NCBI GenBank assembly: GCA_963814985.1
Contig: CAWFFV010000019.1
Coordinates: 1 to 42,418, forward strand
Reading direction: 5' to 3'
DNA: 42,418 nt
DNA from: CAWFFV01 sp963814985
GTDB lineage: Bacteria > Chloroflexota > Ktedonobacteria > Ktedonobacterales > Ktedonobacteraceae
Shown: positions 38,240 to 42,418 of the stretch, piece by piece
How the letters are laid out: each line of letters opens with the position of its first letter
How positions within the stretch are numbered: position 1 is the first letter of the stretch
Translations under genes and position numbers: made by a program
The notes under the pieces: model-generated
The model's input: only the letters and a program-made list of their open reading frames with translations
The model's database searches: none
Told to the model about the DNA's origin: nothing

Positions 38240-39346
38240 TCACAGGACGAACAAACACACGAGATGGCACCCTCCACCCCTCACCAGTTTGCACCTCAAG
38301 CACTCCATGACAGGTCCTTGCCCGATGGAGCAGATATGTGAAAGATTGAGGGTACTCATCGCTCTCAACCTCACAAAGCTCCCCTGGGCGAAATGCTCAA
38401 TAATCGCCTGATAAATCTCTTTGACGGTACGCAGTCCCATCTGTTTGTCTGTAACAGATGCCTGGTACTCGCACGCCAGATCCATCAAGTTACGCCGTGT
38501 GAGAACATCAAATGATGTCTGTGACGAGATTTGCTTTGTCTGGTTCAAGGTTTCTGTCCAGAATGCATCTCCATGCGATAATCGGTCCCCGCTCATCTGC
38601 ACAGGGATGATTCCCATCATCAAACGGGATCGCGCCGCACCTCCGAGATAGCGCTCTAAATCAACTGGACGACAGTTCGATGAGAGTGCCAGAGGTCTCC
38701 TGCCCTGGTGCGCCCATCGATAATCTGGTAGTACACCTCCTGCCGAAACTCACTGGGTTTGGGCTTATCAACGTCATCGAGCAGCAACAGTGGCGTTTCG
38801 ATGGCCCGTCTGAGAAGGTCATGATAGCCCTGGTCATTGCCCAGACGATCCTGGATGGCATCGAAGAGGGTCACCGCTGAAGCAAACAAGCAGGGTCGGC
38901 GGGCAGCATTTCGTGCATTGGCAAGAGCGCCAGCAAGTGGGTCTTGCCAACGCCATATGCGCCATAGAGGGCAAGAACTCCCTCCTGAGCCGTACAAAAG
39001 CGCGTGCTTCTCCAAACGCTCGCTCCTGGCGTTTGCGCTCAAACGTGGCAAAGGTCTTGTAGGCGAGTCCCTGTTGTGCCCACTTGCGACCAAGCCAGGT
39101 GTAGGTCTGTGCTATTTGGGCCTGTGTGAGGGCCTCTGCGAGCGTCCGAGGGACAGCTTGTCGGCGTTGCTGCTCCAGCTCTTGCTGCTCACAGGCACAC
39201 GGGCGACGAGCATAATAGCCATTGCCCAGCACAAATGGCTTGATGACCCCACACGTGGCGCACACCCACGTTTTTTCTTCCTCGTTCTGGCTCAAGAATC
39301 GCATGACTCCCTGAGGAAACGGCATCAGTTCACTGGTTCGTTGCAT
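38240..39346 (-). pseudogene. DnaC/IstB-like helicase-loader ATPase, several frameshifts
   Basis: Starts at 39346 after AGGAGGTG. The N-terminus has a zinc-finger-like stretch (WVCATCGVIKPF then YYARRPCACEQQ). Walker A YGAYGVGKTHLLA is near 38950 in a second frame; a third frame gives ANARNAARRPCLFASAVTLF and Walker B TPLLLLDDVDKPKPSEFRQE; a fourth frame from about 38690 gives LSSNCRPVDLERYLGGAARS. This is the layout of phage and plasmid DnaC-like loaders that deliver the replicative helicase. The last about 110 codons (to 38240) do not match the family and may be a fused fragment. It overlaps the end of the upstream replication gene by 22 bp. Confidence 0.75.
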
Positions 39347-40348
39347 GAGACACCTCCTGGTTCTCTCTGCGTTGAGCGGCTGTTGACTTCCTGGAGTCGC
39401 TGTTGCAGAAAGGTCTCGTAGGGATCAGCACTGTCTCCTGGACTGGAGCTTGATGACCTTCCTGTTGTCCCCGTTGCTAATTGCTGCGAAGCCACAGCGT
39501 GGACTCTGGCTGATGGTTGCTCAGCTGAGGCATAATCACCCCGTTCCCGCTTCAACCAGCGACGGAAAAAAGCGGGGGTCATGGATTGCCCCTTGTGGTT
39601 GCGCCGCCGGTTATCAATCCACTCTCGTGCCGCATCAGCCTCACCGAGCAGCGAGATGGCTGGATCACCAAGGAACTCACCCACAATCCGTGTAAGGGCT
39701 GGGGTTGCAGAGAGCTTCAGGATTTGTGCCATCTGATGCGTAACCCTCGTGATTTTTTCATCTGAAAAAGAGAGACCGTCGCTGTGGTCGTCGCGGGTGG
39801 CTGGGAGAGTAGGAGTAGTCGGGAAGGTGACAACATTGGTGAAAGCGTTCCCTTCTTCTTCTTCTTCTCTTTCTATTTCCTCTTCCTTTTCTACTTCTAC
39901 TTCTACTTCTAGGGAGCTTTTTTTGAGGTTTCTCAAACTTTTCCAAACTTTCCTCAACTTTTTTCAACTTTTTTTGAGGAAAATCAGAAGCATCAGAAAG
40001 CTCCTCGGATTCTTGCTTTTCTTGCTCAGATGGTGCAGGAAATTTTGATCGGGCCGGGTCTCTTAATTTCTGCCATTCCTGCCATCTGGTCAGACTGTAA
40101 TAGCGATGACGCCCCACCTGGTACAAGGTGACCAGTTCAAGTGCCTGTAGGGTTCCCAGGGCACTCTCAATCTGTTCAGGAGCATAGCCGCGTATTTCGC
40201 GACCTAACAATGTGCTATGAGCAAAGCCCCGTCCATGATCATCAGCTTGCAGGATCATGCCAATCAGAATCAGGCACTCATCACTTGACAGAGCGATGAC
40301 ATCAGGGTCTTTCAAAAAGTCGAAGGGGAAACTCCGTGCGCGAGCCAT
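39325..40348 (-). pseudogene. phage-type replication protein, one shift at an A7 run
   Basis: About 340 residues over two frames. The N-terminus is a winged-helix-like domain (FPFDFLKDPDVIALSSDECL, then RHRYYSLTRWQEWQ) as in replisome organisers of phages and integrated plasmids. The centre is charged and low-complexity (alternating Glu/Val, then Glu-rich). The C-terminal part (ITRVTHQMAQILKLSATPAL, AREWIDNRRRN, TPAFFRRWLKRE) resembles a small helical DnaD-like domain. The frames meet at a run of seven A's (T7 at 39918-39924 on the plus strand); one A fewer joins them. Start 40348 has GGAGAGGAG. It is followed with overlap by the DnaC-like gene, a usual pairing of initiator and loader. Confidence 0.65.
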
Positions 40349-40381
40349 TGGTGACTCCTCTCCTTTGAAAACCAGTCTTCC

Positions 40382-41132
40382 TTACAGGGATTCTTCATCT
40401 GGGACTGGCGGATACGAAAAGATAAAAAAGGCCTCAGCCTCCTCTTCTGTCAGGTCTCCCTGGTCGATCAATCGGTCCCGAATGGTTGCCAGGTGTTGAG
40501 CCAGAGATGGAGGAGCATAGTACCAGACCTCCTCATAGATTTGCCTTTGAACATCCACTCTCGAAGAGTCCTCTTCTTCCTCCTGTGGAACCAACTGGCT
40601 GGCTAACTCCATCATGATCGCTCGCAGTTCATCCAGCCGCTTCATGGTCAGCTCAACCTCGACGGCGACCTTGCCCTCATCAGGAAACTGCAGGATGGCA
40701 TCGGGCATGTGGGTCAGCTTCTGATGTTTCTGCCTGAAGATGCCAGCTCGCAGATGTCGTTCACTCAACCAGGTCACATCAGCAACGTTCTCCTCCGCGT
40801 CAATACGAATTCGTCTTGACGGCATCCAGATGCTTGCGTGTACTCTCTGCAGGTCGATGGGCACGAAAGGGAAGGGGCAACTGGCCCAGCCCCTTCGCCG
40901 TCAACCAGACCCAGGTTTGCCCTTTGACGAGTGTTCTCTCCTTCTCAACCCAACCAGCGTCAAGCCACCGAGCCACGACCATACGGGCCGCACCCTCCCC
41001 AATTCCCGCGTCGCCGACGGCGTTGCAACCAGGTGCTCTGGAAAGCAGGATCTGGATGTGATCCATCGTGACGGCCTGTTGGTCAGCGATCCAGCGCAGT
41101 GTCACCAGATCTCGCTCGGTAAGCAGGCGCAT
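40382..41132 (-). pseudogene. replication-relaxation family protein, one frameshift
   Basis: About 249 residues once one extra base near 40812 is removed. The N-terminal winged helix reads RLLTERDLVTLRWIADQQAV, ARMVVARWLDAGWVEKERTL and WVWLTAKGLGQL. The C-terminal part has DVTWLSERHLRAG, HMPDAILQFPDEGKVAVEVE and LTMKRLDEL, the nuclease-like core (HxPDa...EvE.t.K) of PF13814. Members occur on plasmids and integrative elements and are thought to help start replication or transfer. The likely start is Met 41132, 69 bp from the ISAs1 left end. It heads the replication operon. Confidence 0.75.
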
Positions 41133-41200
41133 TCCCTTGTCACAGCGCGTTCTGCGTCGTCTCCTGTTTGTGTCAGTGGTTCTCTCTTTTTGTCTTGTCA

Positions 41201-41216
41201 CAGGGCAATCGCATCT
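41201..41216 (+). repeat. IS left terminal inverted repeat
   Basis: CAGGGCAATCGCATCT, identical over 16 bp to the reverse complement of the right end. Confidence 0.93.
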
Positions 41217-41262
41217 AAATGAAGAGATGGTAAAATAGGGACCAAAACGGTGGAGAGCAAGC

Positions 41263-42402
41263 ATGAAAGAGCAGCGCCCATTGGATTTGGAAACCTATTT
41301 TGCAGCAGTGCAAGACCCTCGCATAGAGAGAACAAAGCTTCATAAGTTACTTGACATTATCATTATTGCGATTTGCGGTGTGATTTGTGGGGCAGAAGGA
41401 TGGGCAGAGATCGAAGAATTTGGGAAAGAAAAAGAGGAATGGCTGAAAACGATCTTGGAGTTGCCGAACGGAATTCCATCGCACGATACGTTTGGACGCG
41501 TATTTGCACGGATCGATCCAGTGCAATTTGAAGCCTGCTTTTTGGAGTGGGTGCAAAGTCTAGCAGAGAGTGTAGAAGGAGTAGTCGCCATTGATGGGAA
41601 AACGTTACGTCGCTCTCATGACAAAAGGAATGGAAAAAAAGCTTTACATATGGTGAGTGCGTGGGCAGCAGAAAATCGCCTCGTGTTGGCGCAAGTAGCC
41701 GTTGAGAAGAAATCGAACGAGATTACCGCCATCCCCTTATTACTACGGCAATTGTCCTTGTCCGGCTGTATTGTCACCATTGATGCAATGGGAACACAAA
41801 AGGAGATTGTCAAACACATTGTGGATGATGATGGAGACTATGTACTCGCCCTCAAAAACAATCACTCAATGTTACGCAAAGCAGTTGAGCAGACCTTTAC
41901 CACTGTTCTGACCGATGAGTCGCCCCAGATCCAACCCCACTTTTACGAAACAGTGGAGAAAGGGCATGGTCGTATCGAGATCCGGCAGCATTGGATGATT
42001 GATGATCAGGAGACTCTTGCGCGTCTGAATCCGAAAGGGATATGGGAAGGATTACGCAGTATCGGGATGGTGCAATCGGAACGCAGAATAGGAGAGAAAG
42101 TGACCACACAAATACGGTATTACATCATGAGTCTTGAGGAGAAGGTTCAAACGTTTGCCTCTGCAGTACGAAGCCATTGGGGCATTGAAAACCGTGTGCA
42201 TTGGGTGCTCGATATTGCTTTTCGAGAAGATGATTCTCGTGTTCGTACAGGACATGCAGATCACAATTTGGCAGTCTTGCGTCATATTGCTCTTAATCTC
42301 CTACGACAAGAAACAACGGCAAAGGTAGGGATCAAAACGAAACGCCTCAAAGCCGGCTGGAGCAACGAGTATCTTCTCAAAGTTTTAGGCTTTCAAAATT
42401 AA
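41263..42402 (+). CDS. ISAs1-family DDE transposase
   Basis: A 379-residue full-length transposase. N-terminal helix-rich DUF4338-like region LHKLLDIIIIAICGVICGAE is the family signature (H-repeat-associated N-terminal domain). The catalytic DDE residues are seen in VVAIDGKTLRRS (first Asp), IVTIDAMGTQKEI (second Asp) and SHWGIENRVHWVLDIAFRED (Glu). The stop codon overlaps the first base of the right inverted repeat. It catalyses cut-and-paste or copy movement of the element. No frameshift is present, unlike the neighbouring genes of the integrative element, so it may be active. Confidence 0.95.
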   Translation: MKEQRPLDLETYFAAVQDPRIERTKLHKLLDIIIIAICGVICGAEGWAEIEEFGKEKEEWLKTILELPNGIPSHDTFGRVFARIDPVQFEACFLEWVQSLAESVEGVVAIDGKTLRRSHDKRNGKKALHMVSAWAAENRLVLAQVAVEKKSNEITAIPLLLRQLSLSGCIVTIDAMGTQKEIVKHIVDDDGDYVLALKNNHSMLRKAVEQTFTTVLTDESPQIQPHFYETVEKGHGRIEIRQHWMIDDQETLARLNPKGIWEGLRSIGMVQSERRIGEKVTTQIRYYIMSLEEKVQTFASAVRSHWGIENRVHWVLDIAFREDDSRVRTGHADHNLAVLRHIALNLLRQETTAKVGIKTKRLKAGWSNEYLLKVLGFQN

Positions 42403-42417
42403 GATGCGATTGCCCTG
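42402..42417 (-). repeat. IS right terminal inverted repeat
   Basis: AGATGCGATTGCCCTG, the exact complement of the left 16-bp end; one flanking base remains in the window. Confidence 0.93.
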
Positions 42418-42418
42418 G

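Larger units (their letters stand above)
36596..41200 (-). mobile_element. integrative element: integrase, excisionase, replication module
   Basis: A block of minus-strand genes comprising integrase, HTH excisionase-like protein, DnaC-like loader, replication protein and replication-relaxation protein, all of mobile-element type and unlike the surrounding metabolic and signalling genes. The low-coordinate edge is close to the integrase end. The other edge is not seen, because the ISAs1 element at 41201-42417 and the window end cut it off. No attachment-site duplication could be identified. Confidence 0.7.
41201..42417 (+). mobile_element. ISAs1-family insertion sequence, complete
   Basis: A 1,217-bp element bounded by perfect 16-bp terminal inverted repeats (CAGGGCAATCGCATCT at 41201-41216 and its complement at 42402-42417) with one intact transposase gene. 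The left flank is TGTCTTGTCA. Only one base remains on the right, so the expected 8-10-bp target duplication cannot be checked. It inserted beside the replication operon of the integrative element. Confidence 0.93.

Noticed and set aside
39911..39930. Programmed -1 frameshift at A AAA AAG
   Set aside because: A -1 shift leads to a stop within three codons; the needed shift is +1, so a simple indel or slippage fits better.

Overview
The window looks like a chromosomal segment of a soil-type bacterium of the Chloroflexota, most likely class Ktedonobacteria. This is inferred from gene style: several soluble Ser/Thr kinases with N-terminal zinc ribbons and C-terminal TPR arrays, a DUF4118-type histidine kinase, an F420/FMN luciferase-like oxidoreductase, threonine-proline-rich lipoproteins, dense hairpin-rich intergenic repeats and an ISAs1-type insertion sequence. 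No rRNA or tRNA gene and no CRISPR array was seen.

Layout. 1-8.2 kb: a DUF3592-like membrane protein, an LLM-class oxidoreductase, a lipoprotein, an orphan sensor kinase, an EamA/RhtA exporter, a RelE-like/UvrD helicase fusion and a GNAT acetyltransferase. 8.3-11.6 kb: a TetR regulator and DHA2 drug exporter operon behind a promoter overlapped by a palindromic operator, with a convergent crotonase. 11.9-16.6 kb: a large SF1 helicase with a C-terminal REase-like domain, broken by more than a dozen frameshifts. 16.7-20.8 kb: a dienelactone hydrolase and a three-gene ABC-2 transporter operon. 20.8-36.1 kb: a signalling-rich stretch with two zinc-ribbon/TPR paralogues (one active kinase, one with only a degenerate kinase N-lobe), a PQQ-type sugar dehydrogenase lipoprotein, aconitase, a kinase-TPR gene, a NadD-like nucleotidyltransferase, a double-FHA protein, a CocE-type hydrolase and a membrane-anchored kinase. 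36.3-41.2 kb: an integrative element (tyrosine integrase, excisionase-like HTH, DnaC-like loader, replication protein, replication-relaxation protein) with iteron-like repeats. 41.2-42.4 kb: a complete ISAs1-family element with perfect 16-bp ends.

A general caution: at least eight genes, including the housekeeping aconitase, carry one-base indels, most of them in homopolymers. This suggests that many apparent pseudogenes could be base-calling errors. The SF1 helicase is a stronger candidate for true decay because its Walker B glutamate is also missing.

Working together, the likely units are TetR-DHA2 (drug efflux), the ABC-2 ATPase with two permeases, the zinc-ribbon TPR gene pair, the kinase-TPR/NadD-like pair with the neighbouring FHA protein as a possible phosphothreonine reader, and the replication module of the integrative element.
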